From Hyphomonadaceae bacterium BL14 (lineage in GTDB: Bacteria; Pseudomonadota; Alphaproteobacteria; Caulobacterales; Maricaulaceae): DNA of 64,000 nt. The notes beneath the pieces are model-generated. The model saw nothing but the letters and a program-made list of their open reading frames with translations, made no database searches and was not told where the DNA came from. Both the position numbers and the translations under genes were made by a program. Where the stretch lies: the NCBI GenBank assembly GCA_027627705.1, contig CP091242.1, positions 879,765 to 943,764 of the forward strand, in the 5' to 3' direction. Each line of letters begins with the position of its first letter. Within the stretch, counting starts at the first letter, position 1. Below, one piece after another: positions 1-9,521 of this stretch.

Positions 1-4
1 CCCC

Positions 5-39
5 GTCAGACGCCTCCGGCGTCTGACCCCCTCAAGGGG
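5..39. repeat. Intergenic hairpin (palindromic element)
   Basis: A perfect 10-bp inverted repeat (GTCAGACGCC / GGCGTCTGAC) with a 3-base loop lies at 5-27. A second short stem (CCCC-TCAA-GGGG) follows directly at 28-39. The rest of the stretch to 171 carries more short stems (for example CCTCAG-CC-CTGAGG near 149-162) and no gene. It lies downstream of the minus-strand scoB gene, so it may end transcription, but there is no clean T-run. It also looks like the dispersed intergenic palindromes common in high-GC alphaproteobacteria. No second copy was seen in this window. Confidence 0.55.
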
Positions 40-171
40 AGGGAAAAAGTGCTCAACGCTCAAATGCGATAGCCCTCCCCCAGCGGAGAGGGAGAGCCGC
101 CTGCACGGCTCCACCCAAACCTGACTAAGCCGTCCAAAAGCGATCATCCTCAGGGCTGAGGCGGGTGGGAT

Positions 172-819
172 TTAAGCCGCCACGCCTTCCTTCACCCGGA
201 ATTTCGCTTCGGTCTGGGCCTCGATCTGATCCAGCGTGACGCCGGGTGCCATTTCGATCAGCTCCAGCCCGCCCTCGACCACGTCAAACACGCCCAGCGT
301 GGTGATGATGCGGTCCACGCACGCCTGGCCGGTCAGCGGCAGCGAGCATTCTTTCAGGAGCTTGGGTTCGCCCGCCTTGTTGGCGTGATCCATGATCACG
401 ACCACGCGCTGCACGCCCGCAACCAGATCCATGGCACCGCCCATGCCCTTGACCATTTTGCCCGGGATCATCCAGTTGGCGATATCGCCCTTTTCGGAGA
501 CCTCCATGGCCCCCAGGATGGACAGGTCAATATGGCCGCCACGGATCATGCCAAAGCTGTCCGCCGAGCTGAAATAGCTGGTGTGGGCGAGCTCTGTGAT
601 GGTCTGCTTGCCCGCATTGATCAGGTCGGGGTCCACCTCGTTCTCACGCGGGAACGGCCCCATGCCCAGCATGCCGTTCTCCGACTGCAAGGTGACATCC
701 ATCCCGTCGGGAATGTGGTTGGCCACCAGCGTCGGAATGCCGATGCCCAGATTCACATAGAAGCCATCCTGCAGCTCCCTGGCGGCGCGTTCGGCAAGCT
801 CGTCGCGGGTCCAGGCCAT
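172..819 (-). CDS. scoB: 3-oxoacid CoA-transferase subunit B
   Basis: Beta subunit of succinyl-CoA:3-ketoacid CoA-transferase, which moves CoA between succinyl-CoA and acetoacetate in ketone-body/polyhydroxybutyrate use. The 215-residue length is normal. The family signature [12 protein letters not shown] carries the glutamate that forms the CoA thioester, and the segment after it is typical of the family. The frame is open further upstream, but the start at 819 ([14 protein letters not shown]) is chosen because AAGGAG lies 6 bases before it; an earlier ATG directly abuts the Shine-Dalgarno. Its partner scoA lies at 1480-2175 on the same strand, and an unrelated secreted-protein gene sits between them, which is unusual because the two subunits are normally adjacent. 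Confidence 0.95.
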   Translation of the reverse strand: MAWTRDELAERAARELQDGFYVNLGIGIPTLVANHIPDGMDVTLQSENGMLGMGPFPRENEVDPDLINAGKQTITELAHTSYFSSADSFGMIRGGHIDLSILGAMEVSEKGDIANWMIPGKMVKGMGGAMDLVAGVQRVVVIMDHANKAGEPKLLKECSLPLTGQACVDRIITTLGVFDVVEGGLELIEMAPGVTLDQIEAQTEAKFRVKEGVAA

Positions 820-887
820 GGTCATCTCCTTATGCGGGCGTGCGGCCAATTGACCGCTCGGGTGAAACTTACAGTGTTGGCCGCGCG

Positions 888-1376
888 TTACTGCGAGGCA
901 CCGCGCAGCAGGGTCGCCGCCTCGCGGTTATCCTGCGGCAGGTCGCGCCCGCCGGCGCGGGCCCGGTCGAGCTGGATACGCAGCGCCAGATCGCGCGCCG
1001 CCTGCTCGTTCGGGACGATATAGAGATTTTCAGTCCGGCACATGCGGGTGCCGGAGCGCACCGTGCGCGGAGCGCATAAAGCGGCGCTGGCGGGCAGGAC
1101 GCGGCGGCCCACATCCAGCATGCGGCACGGCTCTTCGAACTCGATCAGCACGGTGCGCGCCTGACCGCTCACCTCCACCCAGTGGAAACGCTGTTCATAG
1201 ACATCGTCGGTCAGCCAGGCTTCGCGGCGAAAATCATTCGGCGCGGGCAGGCAGCGCTCGGCAACTTTCAAGGAGGCAGGATCGACGTCCAGGTAATCGA
1301 TGTCAGATGCGCCGGCCGGCGCGGACATCATGGCGGCGGCAACGGCGAGCGCGGCCAGACAGGTCAGGGATCGCAT
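888..1376 (-). CDS. Secreted small protein, DUF6491-like
   Basis: 162-residue protein with a clear Sec signal peptide ([24 protein letters not shown], cut near residue 24). The mature part has four cysteines, including [13 protein letters not shown] near its start and a later [14 protein letters not shown] pair. The pattern (a cysteine start, a tryptophan and charged region, then a cysteine pair followed by a short acidic helix) resembles DUF6491 family periplasmic proteins, but this is from memory and tentative. The start at 1376 is chosen because GAGGAG lies about 10 bases upstream and the signal peptide begins there. The gene separates scoA and scoB. Function unknown. Confidence 0.6.
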   Translation of the reverse strand: MRSLTCLAALAVAAAMMSAPAGASDIDYLDVDPASLKVAERCLPAPNDFRREAWLTDDVYEQRFHWVEVSGQARTVLIEFEEPCRMLDVGRRVLPASAALCAPRTVRSGTRMCRTENLYIVPNEQAARDLALRIQLDRARAGGRDLPQDNREAATLLRGASQ

Positions 1377-1479
1377 GTGCGCATCACTCCTCATCAGCGT
1401 TGTCAGCCCCGTCATCATGATAGCGCAAAGACCCGCGGATCGCTGCCCTTGAAATGTGACACCTGCGCCTGAGCTGGCG

Positions 1480-2175
1480 TCAGCTGCGCACCGTGCGCTG
1501 TTCGATGCGCTTCTCGTGGCTACCCTTGATCAGGCGCTGCACAAAAATGCCCGGCGTGTGGATGGCGTCGGAATCGAGCGCGCCTGCTTCGACGATCTCT
1601 TCCACCTCGACCACGGTGATCTTACCCGCTGTGGCCATCATCGGATTGAAGTTCCGCGCGGTCTTGCGGTAGATCAGATTGCCTGCGGTATCGGCCTTCC
1701 AGGCTTTGACCAGCGACACATCGGCGATGAGGCCGGTCTCCATGATATAGGTCTCGCCGTTGAAGTCCTTGTGCTCCTTGCCCTCGGCCACCAGCGTGCC
1801 GACGCCGGTCTTGGTGTAGAAGCCCGGAATCCCTGCCCCGCCCGCACGGATGCGCTCGGCCAGCGTGCCCTGGGGATTGAATTCCAGTTCCAGCTCGTTC
1901 GACAGGTATTGCTTTTCGAAGGTCTTGTTCTCCCCCACATAGGAAGAGATCATTTTCCGGATCTGGCGGGTGTGCAGCAACAGCCCGAGCCCGAAATCAT
2001 CCACCCCGGCATTGTTGGAAATGACGGTCAGACCGGTGACGCCGCTATCGCGCAGCGCCGTGATGAGGTTCTCCGGAATGCCGCACAGGCCGAACCCGCC
2101 CGCCATCAGCGTCATGCCGTCGAACAGCAGGCCATCCAGCGCCGATGCCGCATCCGGATAAATCTTGTCAGCCAC
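1480..2175 (-). CDS. scoA: 3-oxoacid CoA-transferase subunit A
   Basis: Alpha subunit of succinyl-CoA:3-ketoacid CoA-transferase, with the glycine-rich CoA-binding start ([15 protein letters not shown]) and the [13 protein letters not shown] and [13 protein letters not shown] stretches typical of ScoA. I choose a GTG start at 2175 ([11 protein letters not shown]) because AAGGAG lies 8 bases upstream; an ATG ten codons earlier adds a segment that does not look like the family. This gives 231 residues, the usual length. It pairs with scoB about 660 bases downstream on the same strand, across the secreted-protein gene. Confidence 0.93.
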   Translation of the reverse strand: MADKIYPDAASALDGLLFDGMTLMAGGFGLCGIPENLITALRDSGVTGLTVISNNAGVDDFGLGLLLHTRQIRKMISSYVGENKTFEKQYLSNELELEFNPQGTLAERIRAGGAGIPGFYTKTGVGTLVAEGKEHKDFNGETYIMETGLIADVSLVKAWKADTAGNLIYRKTARNFNPMMATAGKITVVEVEEIVEAGALDSDAIHTPGIFVQRLIKGSHEKRIEQRTVRS

Positions 2176-2261
2176 CGCGCCGTCTCCTTCAGACCCGAAT
2201 TTCAACGCTCGTTTAATCTGTGCCCCGGTTATAGCGCCGGCACCGCAAAACGCCAGTAGGC

Positions 2262-3410
2262 TTAGCCCAGCGCGCCGCCCGCTTTCAATGCGGCGATGTC
2301 ACTTGCGCTGAAGCCCCAATCGGCCAGGACCGGTTCGGTATCCGCGCCAGGCCTGGGCGCCGGTCCCTGAATGGCACCCGGCGTGCGTGAGAAGCGCGGC
2401 GCGGGGGCTGCCTGCATCACCCCGTCCACCGCTTCGAACACGCCACGCGCCTGCATGTGGGGATGGTCGCGCGCCTCGTGGATATCCAGCACCGGCGCAA
2501 AGCAGGCATCAGCGCCCTCCAACAGGGCCGTCCAGTGATCGCGCGGCTGGCTGGCGAAGGTATCGGCCAGAAGCCGGCGCATGGCCGGCCACTGCGCGGC
2601 ATCAAACTGTTGGGCCATAGCGGGGTGGTCATGCAGCCCCAGCTTGCCGATCAGCAGGGCGAAAAACTCCGGCTCCAGCGGCGCAACTGACACAAACTTG
2701 CCGTCGGCGCAGCGATAGGTGTCGTAGAACGGTGCCCCGCCATCGAGCAGATTCTCCCCGCGCGGAGCGCTCCACAGCCCCATGGCTGACAGCTGGTGTA
2801 CGGCGGCCAGGAGATGCGTGGTGCCATCCACTATGGCGGCGTCCACCACCTGGCCTTCGCCGCTGACACGCGCATGCAGCAGAGCGGCTAGAACGCCCAC
2901 GGCGAGGTACATGGAGCCGCCGCCGAAATCGCCCACCACATTCACCGGGGGCACGGGGCGCTCTTTGGGGCCGATGGCGTCGAGCGCACCGGTCAGCGCG
3001 ATGTAATTGAGATCATGACCGGCAGCATGGGCCAGCGGGCCGTGCTGACCCCAGCCGGTCATGCGTCCGTATACCAGCGCCGGATTGGCCTTCAGGCAGA
3101 CATCCGGTCCGAGCCCGAGCCGCTCCATCACGCCTGGACGATAGCCCTCCAGAAGGATGTCGGCAGACGTGAGGAGCTTGAGACAAGCCACTACAGCTTC
3201 AGGCTTTTTAAGATTGAACGCAACGCTTCGGCGCCCCCGTGCCAGCACCTCCGCCGCGCCGCCGCCACCGGCACCGGGCCGGTCGATGCGCACCACCTGC
3301 GCACCGAGATCGGAGAGCAGCATGGCGCAGAAGGGTGCCGGGCCCAGCCCGACAAACTCAATCACTTTAACGCCGTGCAAAGGCCCTTGTGCTTTGTTCT
3401 GTCGGGGCAT
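2262..3410 (-). CDS. CaiB/BaiF family CoA transferase (alpha-methylacyl-CoA racemase-like)
   Basis: 382-residue class III CoA-transferase family member. The N-terminus ([20 protein letters not shown], then [16 protein letters not shown]) is the typical CaiB Rossmann start. [17 protein letters not shown] carries the aspartate conserved in the racemase branch, which together with the length suggests alpha-methylacyl-CoA racemase, an epimerase for branched-chain acyl-CoA. The frame is open 88 codons further upstream, but that part is shadow sequence; the start at 3410 matches the family start. It lies upstream of scoA on the same strand with an 86-base gap and is divergent from the popA-like gene. 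A true CoA-transferase activity cannot be excluded from sequence. Confidence 0.85.
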   Translation of the reverse strand: MPRQNKAQGPLHGVKVIEFVGLGPAPFCAMLLSDLGAQVVRIDRPGAGGGGAAEVLARGRRSVAFNLKKPEAVVACLKLLTSADILLEGYRPGVMERLGLGPDVCLKANPALVYGRMTGWGQHGPLAHAAGHDLNYIALTGALDAIGPKERPVPPVNVVGDFGGGSMYLAVGVLAALLHARVSGEGQVVDAAIVDGTTHLLAAVHQLSAMGLWSAPRGENLLDGGAPFYDTYRCADGKFVSVAPLEPEFFALLIGKLGLHDHPAMAQQFDAAQWPAMRRLLADTFASQPRDHWTALLEGADACFAPVLDIHEARDHPHMQARGVFEAVDGVMQAAPAPRFSRTPGAIQGPAPRPGADTEPVLADWGFSASDIAALKAGGALG

Positions 3411-3501
3411 TCTTTCGTCCCAGGCTGAGAAGTCAGGAAAACGGGTTGTGGCGCCGAAGCTGGACAGACACAATACACTCGGGACAATCCGCGGGGGGAG
3501 C

Positions 3502-4755
3502 ATGGGCCGGGCGTATTCGATCCTGGTGATTGCCAAGGGCGACGCCGCTATCGACGCGGTCGCCGGTCTGCGCCCGTTGGGCTTCGATGTCACCATGGCC
3601 GGGCCGGACAACGCGGCACAGTCGCACGCCTTCGAAGCGGTGGTTTCTTTCAGCCCGGTGCGCGCCAGTGACATTGCCGACCGGGTCCATCTGGCCGTCG
3701 GCGATCACACGGCGTCCGGCGCCGGCGGGCGGTTGCAGGCCGGGGCTCATCCCATTCAGATTGCGGCACGCTTGCGCGCGCTGATCCGCCTGAGCGTGCT
3801 GGAAGACGCCGCCCGGCTGCGCGCCGAGGATGCGCGGGCTGCGGGCGCCGCCCCTGCCGCCATGCCAACCGGCACAGACAGCGGCGGCGTGCTGTTCGTC
3901 GGTGCCCCCAGCCCGGGCTTCCTGCGCCTGGAGCATGCGCTGCGCGGTGCCAATGTGGAGACAGTCGCAGCCTTCTCGACGTTCACCGCGTTCGACTATC
4001 TCCATGAACGCCCGTTTGACGCCGTGGTGCTCAACGCCGAGCCCGATCCCGATCTGGCCCACACGGTGTGCTCGGCCATGCGCCGCAATACGCGCCTGTA
4101 CCACACGCCCGCGGTTCTGATGACGCGCAGCGATTCTTATGCCGGCGCGGACGAGGCATTTGCGCGCGGGGCGTCGGATCTGGTCTCGGCGCGCGCGGAC
4201 GACACCGACATGCGCACGCGCATCACAGGCCTGGCCGCCGAGCGCCGCCGGCGGCGGCGTGCCAAGACTTTGCTGGAAGCCTGCCGGGCCCCCGGCTTTC
4301 TCGACACCCACAGCGATCTGTTTGCATCCGGGTTTGGCGAGCGCCACCTGACATCGCTGCTGATGCGCGCCCAGGATCGCGGACAGGCGCTGGCGCTGGT
4401 GGGCCTGACCGCCGAGGCGCCGGCCGATTGCGGACCGGCCCACGCGTCTGCTGCGCTGAACCAGTTCGCGGCCATGCTGCGTCACTGCGTGCGCGCCGAG
4501 GACCTCGCCGTGCGTCAGGGACCGGGACGCTTCTGGCTCGCCCTGCCCAATACCCGCACTGAAGACGCCCGGCTGGTGGCCGCCCGGGTCGCAGCCATCG
4601 CCGAATGTACGGCCTATGAGGGCAGCGACCCGTTGCGTCCGTTCCTGCTGGATGTGCGCAGCCAGGTGTGTGAACCGCCCGCCGGAGCCGACGCCAAAGC
4701 CGCCCTCGCCCTGGCGTTCGCGCCCGAACCGGCGGCCCGCGCCGCTACCGGCTAG
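3502..4755 (+). CDS. PopA-like c-di-GMP effector: degenerate REC-REC-GGDEF
   Basis: 417 residues. A degenerate receiver-like region (about 5-100) is followed by a second receiver fold (about 128-240) without a full set of phosphorylation residues, then a GGDEF-type domain (about 275-400). The diguanylate cyclase signature is destroyed (GPGRF at 340-344 in place of GGEEF), while the allosteric I-site RxxD is intact (RAED, 331-334) at exactly the PleD spacing of five residues. This is the architecture of Caulobacter PopA, a catalytically dead PleD paralogue that binds c-di-GMP and helps deliver CtrA to ClpXP. The frame is open for 115 codons upstream, but that part runs through the divergent CoA-transferase gene; the ATG at 3502 follows GGGGGGAG closely. 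The stop overlaps the mfd stop by four bases. Confidence 0.72.
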   Translation: MGRAYSILVIAKGDAAIDAVAGLRPLGFDVTMAGPDNAAQSHAFEAVVSFSPVRASDIADRVHLAVGDHTASGAGGRLQAGAHPIQIAARLRALIRLSVLEDAARLRAEDARAAGAAPAAMPTGTDSGGVLFVGAPSPGFLRLEHALRGANVETVAAFSTFTAFDYLHERPFDAVVLNAEPDPDLAHTVCSAMRRNTRLYHTPAVLMTRSDSYAGADEAFARGASDLVSARADDTDMRTRITGLAAERRRRRRAKTLLEACRAPGFLDTHSDLFASGFGERHLTSLLMRAQDRGQALALVGLTAEAPADCGPAHASAALNQFAAMLRHCVRAEDLAVRQGPGRFWLALPNTRTEDARLVAARVAAIAECTAYEGSDPLRPFLLDVRSQVCEPPAGADAKAALALAFAPEPAARAATG

Positions 4756-7700
4756 GCGGCGTCGCGGGCGCGCCTCGCCGCATCCGCGATCGGCGCCAGC
4801 AGGCGCTGCACGCCCTTGAGGCGGTCGATGATCTCCGGGAAATCGCCCCGCAGCACGATGGAATTGTCCGGGCGCAGCTTGTAGTCCAGCGGCCGGCGCG
4901 TCATCAGATCCACCAGAGCGGCCGGATCGGCGAAGGCGTGCTCGCGGAAGGTCGCGACCGCGCCCTTGGGCCCGGCGTCCAGCTTGGACACCCCGGCGCG
5001 CTTGCACAGACCCTTGATGGCGACCACCTGCATCAGGCTCTCCACCTCTTCAGGCAGCGGGCCGAACCGGTCGATCAACTCGGCGGCGAAGCCTTCGCGT
5101 TCAGCCTTGGTCTCCAGCCCCGACAGGCGGCGGTAGAGCGCCATGCGCACGTCCAGATCGGGCACGTAATGGTCCGGGATCAGCACCGCGGCACCCACAT
5201 TGATGGCCGGCGACCAGTCGCGATTGTCTTCCGGGGCCTGCCCCTGCAGCGAGGCGACGGCCTCTTCGAGCATGGCCTGATACAGCTCCACTCCCACATC
5301 GCGGATATGGCCCGACTGCTCCTCGCCCAGCAGATTGCCGCCACCGCGCAGGTCCAGATCATGGCTGGCCAGCGTGAAGCCCGCGCCCAGATTATCCAGC
5401 GATTGCAGAACTTTGAGCCTCTTGTCCGCGCCTTCGGTCATGGACTGGTTGGCGGGCGTGGTCAGATAGGCGTAGGCGCGCGCCTTGGAGCGGCCGACCC
5501 GTCCGCGCAGCTGATAGAGCTGGGCCAGGCCGAACCGGTCGGCGCGGTGGACGATCAGTGTGTTGGCGGTGGGAATATCGATGCCGGATTCCACGATGGA
5601 GGTGGACACCAGAACATCGTACCGGCCCTCGTAGAACGCCGTCATGATGTCTTCCAGCTGGCTGGCCGCCATCTGGCCATGAGCCAATGTGAAGCTGACT
5701 TCGGGCACCTGCTCGCGCATGAAGGTGGCGATCTCGTCGAGATCGGTGATGCGCGGTGCCACAAAGAAGCTCTGACCGCCCCGGTAGCGTTCGCGCAGCA
5801 GCGCCTCGCGCACGGTCACCGGATCAAACGGCGTCACATAGGTTCGCACCGCCAGGCGGTCGACGGGGGGCGTCGCGATGATGGTCAGATCGCGAATGCC
5901 CGACATGGCCAGCTGCAGCGTGCGCGGAATCGGCGTGGCGGTCAGCGTGAGCACGTGCACGTCGGTGCGCAGCTCTTTGAGCCGCTCCTTGTGCTTGACC
6001 CCGAAATGCTGCTCCTCGTCGATGATCATCAGGCCCAGCGATTTGAACTCGATAGTCTTGGCCAGCAGGGCGTGTGTCCCCACGACGATGTCGCATCGCC
6101 CTTCGGCCAGGTCCTTGCGTGTCAGTGCGGCGTCCTTGGCCGGGACCAGCCGCGACAGCTGGCGCACCTGGACCGGCCAGCCGCGGAATCGCTCGGCAAA
6201 CGTGGAATAGTGCTGGCGCGCCAGCAGAGTCGTGGGCGTGACCACCGCCACCTGACGCCCGCTCATGGCGGTGATGAAGGCCGCGCGCAGGGCGACCTCG
6301 GTCTTGCCGAAGCCGACGTCGCCACAGATCAGCCGGTCCATCGGACGGCCCTTCTTGAGGTCCTCGAACACATCCTCGATGGCGCTGAGCTGGTCGTCGG
6401 TTTCCGCAAAGGGGAAGCGCGCCGCGAACTCGTCATACAGGCCGGACGGGGCCTCGATCACCTCGGCGTCCCGCGCATTGCGGGCTGCAGCGATGCGGAT
6501 CAGCTGGTCAGCCATATCGCGCAGGCGCTTCTTGGCCTTGGCCTTGCGCGCCTGCCAGGCCGCGCCACCCAGCCGGTCCAGCTGCGCGGTCTCGCTGTCA
6601 GCGCCATAGCGCGACAACAGTTCGATATTCTCAACCGGCAGGTAGAGCCGAGACTCCCCGGCATATTCAAGCTCCAGGCAGTCATGGGGCGCGCCGGTCA
6701 CGTTCAGGGTTTTGAGGCCCATATATCGGCCCAGACCATGATCGGCGTGGATGACCAGGTCGCCGGGGGTCAGCGCGCCGGCTTCGGCGATGACATCGCT
6801 GGCCTTGCGGCGCTTGCGCGGCCGGGCGAGGCGGTCGCCCAGAACATCCTGCTCGGAAATGACGACGAAATCGGGCGTTTCAAACCCGTGTTCCAGCGGC
6901 ATGACGATGCGCGCAATGGCTTTGCCGGGCAGGCGCAACGCCTCGTCCCAGCTGCCTACGGCTTGAACCGGCGACAGTCCATGTTCACCCAGAACGCCAC
7001 CCAGGCGCTCTGATGCCCCCTCGCTCCAGCTGGCGAACAGAACCCGCTTGCCAGTCTGGCGCACGCTGGCGGCGTGCCGCGCGGCAGCTTCAAACACGTT
7101 CTGGTCGCCCTGCCGCTCGGCGGCGAAGCTGCGGCCCTGCTTGCCGCCCGCGTCCAGCACGTGCTCGCCGGGTTCCTGAAAGCTGGTGAAGCGGCGCACC
7201 GAGCGCGCGCCCAGCGCCGCCTCCCACTCGTCTTCATCCAGGAACATGGCTTTGGGTTCAATGGCGCGATAGGCCGGCGCGCCCATGGCCCCGGCACCGG
7301 ATTTCTGGGCCTCCTGGCGGGCCTCGTAATAGTCCCGAACCAGTTCCAGCCGCTCTTCCAGCGCGGGCCGTGCCAGCGGATCGAGGCCGATCAGCGCGTC
7401 TTTGCCCGCATAATCAAAGACCGTGTCGAGATGATCGTGGAACAGGGGCAGCCAGTGCTCGGCTCCGGCCGGGCGGGCCCCGGCGCTGACCGCGTCATAG
7501 ACAATATCGCCTGATCCGGCCGCGCCGAAACGCTTCAGGAACCCGGTGCGGAAGCGCGAGATCGCGGCGGCGTCCAGCAGAACTTCACTGACCGGCGTGA
7601 ACCGGACTGCCTTGAGCTGGCGTGTGGTGCGCTGGGTTTCGGGATCGAAGGCGCGCACGCTTTCCAGGCTGTCACCGAAGAAATCCAGGCGCACCGGCTC

Positions 7701-8261
7701 GGACGCATCGGCGGGAAACACGTCGATCACGCCGCCGCGTACGGCATAATCGCCGCGCTCGGTTACGGTGGCGGCGCGCACGTAGCCGTTCGTGGTCAGA
7801 TGGGTCTTGAGCACTTCGCTGTCGAGTATTTCGCCCGGACGCGCAGACAAGCCGCCACCGGCCATCGCATCACGCGGCGCACACCGCTGGACCACCGCGT
7901 TGACCGTGGTGATCACCAGAAGCGGGCTGTCATTCGCCGTTCGTTGGGCCAGGCGGTGCAGCCCCCCTGCCCGGCGCGCGGCTGTGCGCGGGCTGGGGCT
8001 GATCCGGTCATAGGGCTGACAATCCCAGGCCGGAAGGCGCAGGCGGTCCAGATCAGACGCGAAGAATCGCACTGCCGCGTCAAACGCGCTGGCGCGCGCC
8101 TCGTCAGCGGCGATGTACAGGCCGAGCCCGCCGCGGGCCCGCAGCGCATCACAAAAGATCAGCGCATCAAACCCATCCGGCGCGCCACAGACTGTCAGCG
8201 CACCGGGGGTGCGGGCAATACGGTCAAGATCGTTCAAGGAGCGGCCCTTCCAGAACGCCAA
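4752..8261 (-). CDS. mfd: Transcription-repair coupling factor Mfd
   Basis: ATP-dependent translocase that removes stalled RNA polymerase and recruits UvrA. The ~1169-residue length is normal. In order: UvrB-like N-terminal part ([25 protein letters not shown]), CarD-like RNA polymerase interaction domain ([17 protein letters not shown]), RecG-like helicase with Walker A ([17 protein letters not shown]) and DEEQHFG box, motif VI region ([17 protein letters not shown]), and the C-terminal TRCF domain. No ATG is available at the 5' end. The frame opens with TTG at 8261, but a second TTG at 8237 (residue 9) has GGAAGGG seven bases before it and may be the real start. It converges with the popA-like gene; the stops share CTAG. 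Confidence 0.96.
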   Translation of the reverse strand: MAFWKGRSLNDLDRIARTPGALTVCGAPDGFDALIFCDALRARGGLGLYIAADEARASAFDAAVRFFASDLDRLRLPAWDCQPYDRISPSPRTAARRAGGLHRLAQRTANDSPLLVITTVNAVVQRCAPRDAMAGGGLSARPGEILDSEVLKTHLTTNGYVRAATVTERGDYAVRGGVIDVFPADASEPVRLDFFGDSLESVRAFDPETQRTTRQLKAVRFTPVSEVLLDAAAISRFRTGFLKRFGAAGSGDIVYDAVSAGARPAGAEHWLPLFHDHLDTVFDYAGKDALIGLDPLARPALEERLELVRDYYEARQEAQKSGAGAMGAPAYRAIEPKAMFLDEDEWEAALGARSVRRFTSFQEPGEHVLDAGGKQGRSFAAERQGDQNVFEAAARHAASVRQTGKRVLFASWSEGASERLGGVLGEHGLSPVQAVGSWDEALRLPGKAIARIVMPLEHGFETPDFVVISEQDVLGDRLARPRKRRKASDVIAEAGALTPGDLVIHADHGLGRYMGLKTLNVTGAPHDCLELEYAGESRLYLPVENIELLSRYGADSETAQLDRLGGAAWQARKAKAKKRLRDMADQLIRIAAARNARDAEVIEAPSGLYDEFAARFPFAETDDQLSAIEDVFEDLKKGRPMDRLICGDVGFGKTEVALRAAFITAMSGRQVAVVTPTTLLARQHYSTFAERFRGWPVQVRQLSRLVPAKDAALTRKDLAEGRCDIVVGTHALLAKTIEFKSLGLMIIDEEQHFGVKHKERLKELRTDVHVLTLTATPIPRTLQLAMSGIRDLTIIATPPVDRLAVRTYVTPFDPVTVREALLRERYRGGQSFFVAPRITDLDEIATFMREQVPEVSFTLAHGQMAASQLEDIMTAFYEGRYDVLVSTSIVESGIDIPTANTLIVHRADRFGLAQLYQLRGRVGRSKARAYAYLTTPANQSMTEGADKRLKVLQSLDNLGAGFTLASHDLDLRGGGNLLGEEQSGHIRDVGVELYQAMLEEAVASLQGQAPEDNRDWSPAINVGAAVLIPDHYVPDLDVRMALYRRLSGLETKAEREGFAAELIDRFGPLPEEVESLMQVVAIKGLCKRAGVSKLDAGPKGAVATFREHAFADPAALVDLMTRRPLDYKLRPDNSIVLRGDFPEIIDRLKGVQRLLAPIADAARRARDAA

Positions 8262-8272
8262 TGGGCCCGCGA

Positions 8273-8286
8273 GGCGAATATTCGCC
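8273..8286. promoter_or_regulatory. 14-bp perfect palindrome before mfd
   Basis: GGCGAATATTCGCC is a perfect palindrome 12 bases upstream of the first possible mfd start. It could be an operator or an mRNA hairpin. It does not match the alphaproteobacterial LexA half-site pattern (GTTC-N7-GTTC), so an SOS role is not supported. Confidence 0.4.
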
Positions 8287-8347
8287 CCCGGGTCAAGGCA
8301 GGTTGTTCAAGCCCCAGCCTGCGCGCAGGTCAAGACGCGAGGCGCGT

Positions 8348-8590
8348 TTATAGCTCGCAAGCCTCACGCAGAAAGGCCGCGTGCTGATCAAGGATGACCA
8401 CCATGCGCCAATCTGCGCCCTCGGCTACCAGGCGCTCGCGCCAGTGGCCGATTACGGTCTCCTGGGTCATCAGCCAGTCACGCACGGAATCGGACAGGGG
8501 GCTCGGCCCGGGGCCGCGCGCCGGCCCTGCCCGCTGAGCCAGGCTGCGCGGGCCGGGAAAGGCGATGACCTGGGCGCTGGCATGAGGCAT
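8348..8590 (-). CDS. Small conserved-looking hypothetical protein
   Basis: 80-residue soluble protein. A low-complexity start (MPHASAQVIAFPGPRSLAQR) is followed by a predicted helical part with SVRDWLMTQETVIGHWRE and ADWRMVVILDQHAAFLREACEL. No known family recognised. The start at 8590 is supported by AAGGA 6 bases upstream; an upstream in-frame ATG at 8686 lies in the terminator of the next gene. It is transcribed toward mfd with an 86-base gap and could share its transcript. Confidence 0.6.
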   Translation of the reverse strand: MPHASAQVIAFPGPRSLAQRAGPARGPGPSPLSDSVRDWLMTQETVIGHWRERLVAEGADWRMVVILDQHAAFLREACEL

Positions 8591-8661
8591 GGCGAGTCCT
8601 TCTGGCGTTCCGGGATCACCATCTTGCGACTCACTCGCATTCGCGTCAAGCGCAGGGCAGC

Positions 8662-8693
8662 AAAAAGCCCCTGCGCCGCAGCGCAAGGGCCTT
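8662..8693 (-). terminator. Rho-independent terminator of the outer-membrane barrel gene
   Basis: Read on the minus strand: AAGGCCCTTGCGC, loop TGCG, GCGCAGGGGC, then TTTTT. A GC-rich stem followed by a T-run sits about 30 bases after the stop of the 8723-9235 gene. It is a textbook intrinsic terminator. Confidence 0.85.
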
Positions 8694-8722
8694 CATGCCA
8701 CGCTCAGGCAGGCGGCTACGAC

Positions 8723-9235
8723 CTAGAAGCGGCGGACGTAGCCGAGCGTCCAGACATTCGCATCGCCGTCGAAGTCATACCGGGTGTAGTCGAAGCGAAT
8801 CGCGTTCGGACCCGAGAACGCCCACTCGGCACCCACGCCATAGGCCGGGCCGTCATTGTCTTCCTGGATGGTGAGGCCGGACGCCGACGCGTCAAATTCA
8901 CCCCACGCATAGCCGGCACGGGCGAACACGGAGAATTGCTCGGACACCGGGTATTGCGCTTTGGCAAAGCCAGCGAGGCCATAATTGAGGCCGACATCGG
9001 CGGTCAGTCCGCCACCGATCGCCACTTCGTCATCCTGAATGCCGATCTGGCCCTCGGCTTCCACGCCAAAGAACGCGGTCAAGTCGAACCCGCCGCGCAC
9101 GTAAATGGCATTGAAGTTGGCACCGTCAGCGTCGAAATGGGCGACACCGCCGCCGATATGGGTGCGGCCGTCTTGAGCCGAAGCGCCCGACGCCAGAACC
9201 AGCGCTGCGGCGGTGGAGAGGAGAATCGTTTTCAT
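8723..9235 (-). CDS. Small outer-membrane beta-barrel protein
   Basis: 170 residues. A signal peptide (MKTILLSTAAALVLASGASA, cut after residue 20) is followed by a chain of alternating-residue strands (HIGGGVAHFDADGANFNAIYVRG, GLAGFAKAQYPVSEQFSVFARAGYAWG) and a C-terminal aromatic strand ending in phenylalanine (TLGYVRRF), the BAM recognition signal. This is the OmpA-like/Opacity (OMP_b-brl) type with about eight strands. AAGGA lies 9 bases upstream of the ATG. It stands alone with its own terminator. Specific role unknown. Confidence 0.85.
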   Translation of the reverse strand: MKTILLSTAAALVLASGASAQDGRTHIGGGVAHFDADGANFNAIYVRGGFDLTAFFGVEAEGQIGIQDDEVAIGGGLTADVGLNYGLAGFAKAQYPVSEQFSVFARAGYAWGEFDASASGLTIQEDNDGPAYGVGAEWAFSGPNAIRFDYTRYDFDGDANVWTLGYVRRF

Positions 9236-9521
9236 GAGTTGTTTTCCTTGTTGTTAGAACCGGAACGCGTCCGGCCCGTCACAAGACAAGCGCCTCCCGC
9301 CACGGGGCAGCAAGCCGCTCCTGGCATCTGTGACCGTTCTGCGAATGAGGTGGTGGCGAACAAGATACGCACACAGGCAGAAGTGTGGCTGAACCGACCT
9401 GAATGTGGCCCCTTTGTGCCCAACATAACCAAGATATTTCAGCTATTTAATTAAGTGGATGTCATGTTTGACATCAGACCGCGCACTGGCCACCGGACAG
9501 CAACCGCGCTAAGGCGCGCCC
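9236..9521. other. Divergent intergenic region with an inverted repeat
   Basis: No gene seen. This 286-base divergent region between the barrel gene and nudC must carry promoters for both. It contains an A+T-rich block (about 9421-9465) and a perfect 7-bp inverted repeat GATGTCATGTTTGACATC at 9458-9475. On the minus strand ATGACA and TGAAAT, 18 bases apart, could form a promoter for the barrel gene, which would give a leader of about 200 bases. This is only suggestive. Confidence 0.45.

Noticed and set aside
3433..5007. Minus-strand open frame over the popA-like gene
   Set aside because: Antisense to a gene with clear receiver/GGDEF homology; low-complexity translation.
4938..7013. Long open frame on the plus strand (691 codons) inside mfd
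   Set aside because: It is antisense to mfd, which has unambiguous motifs; high-GC genomes give such frames, and its translation has no recognisable domain.
8273..8286. Palindrome before mfd as a LexA box
   Set aside because: It does not match the alphaproteobacterial LexA consensus GTTC-N7-GTTC.
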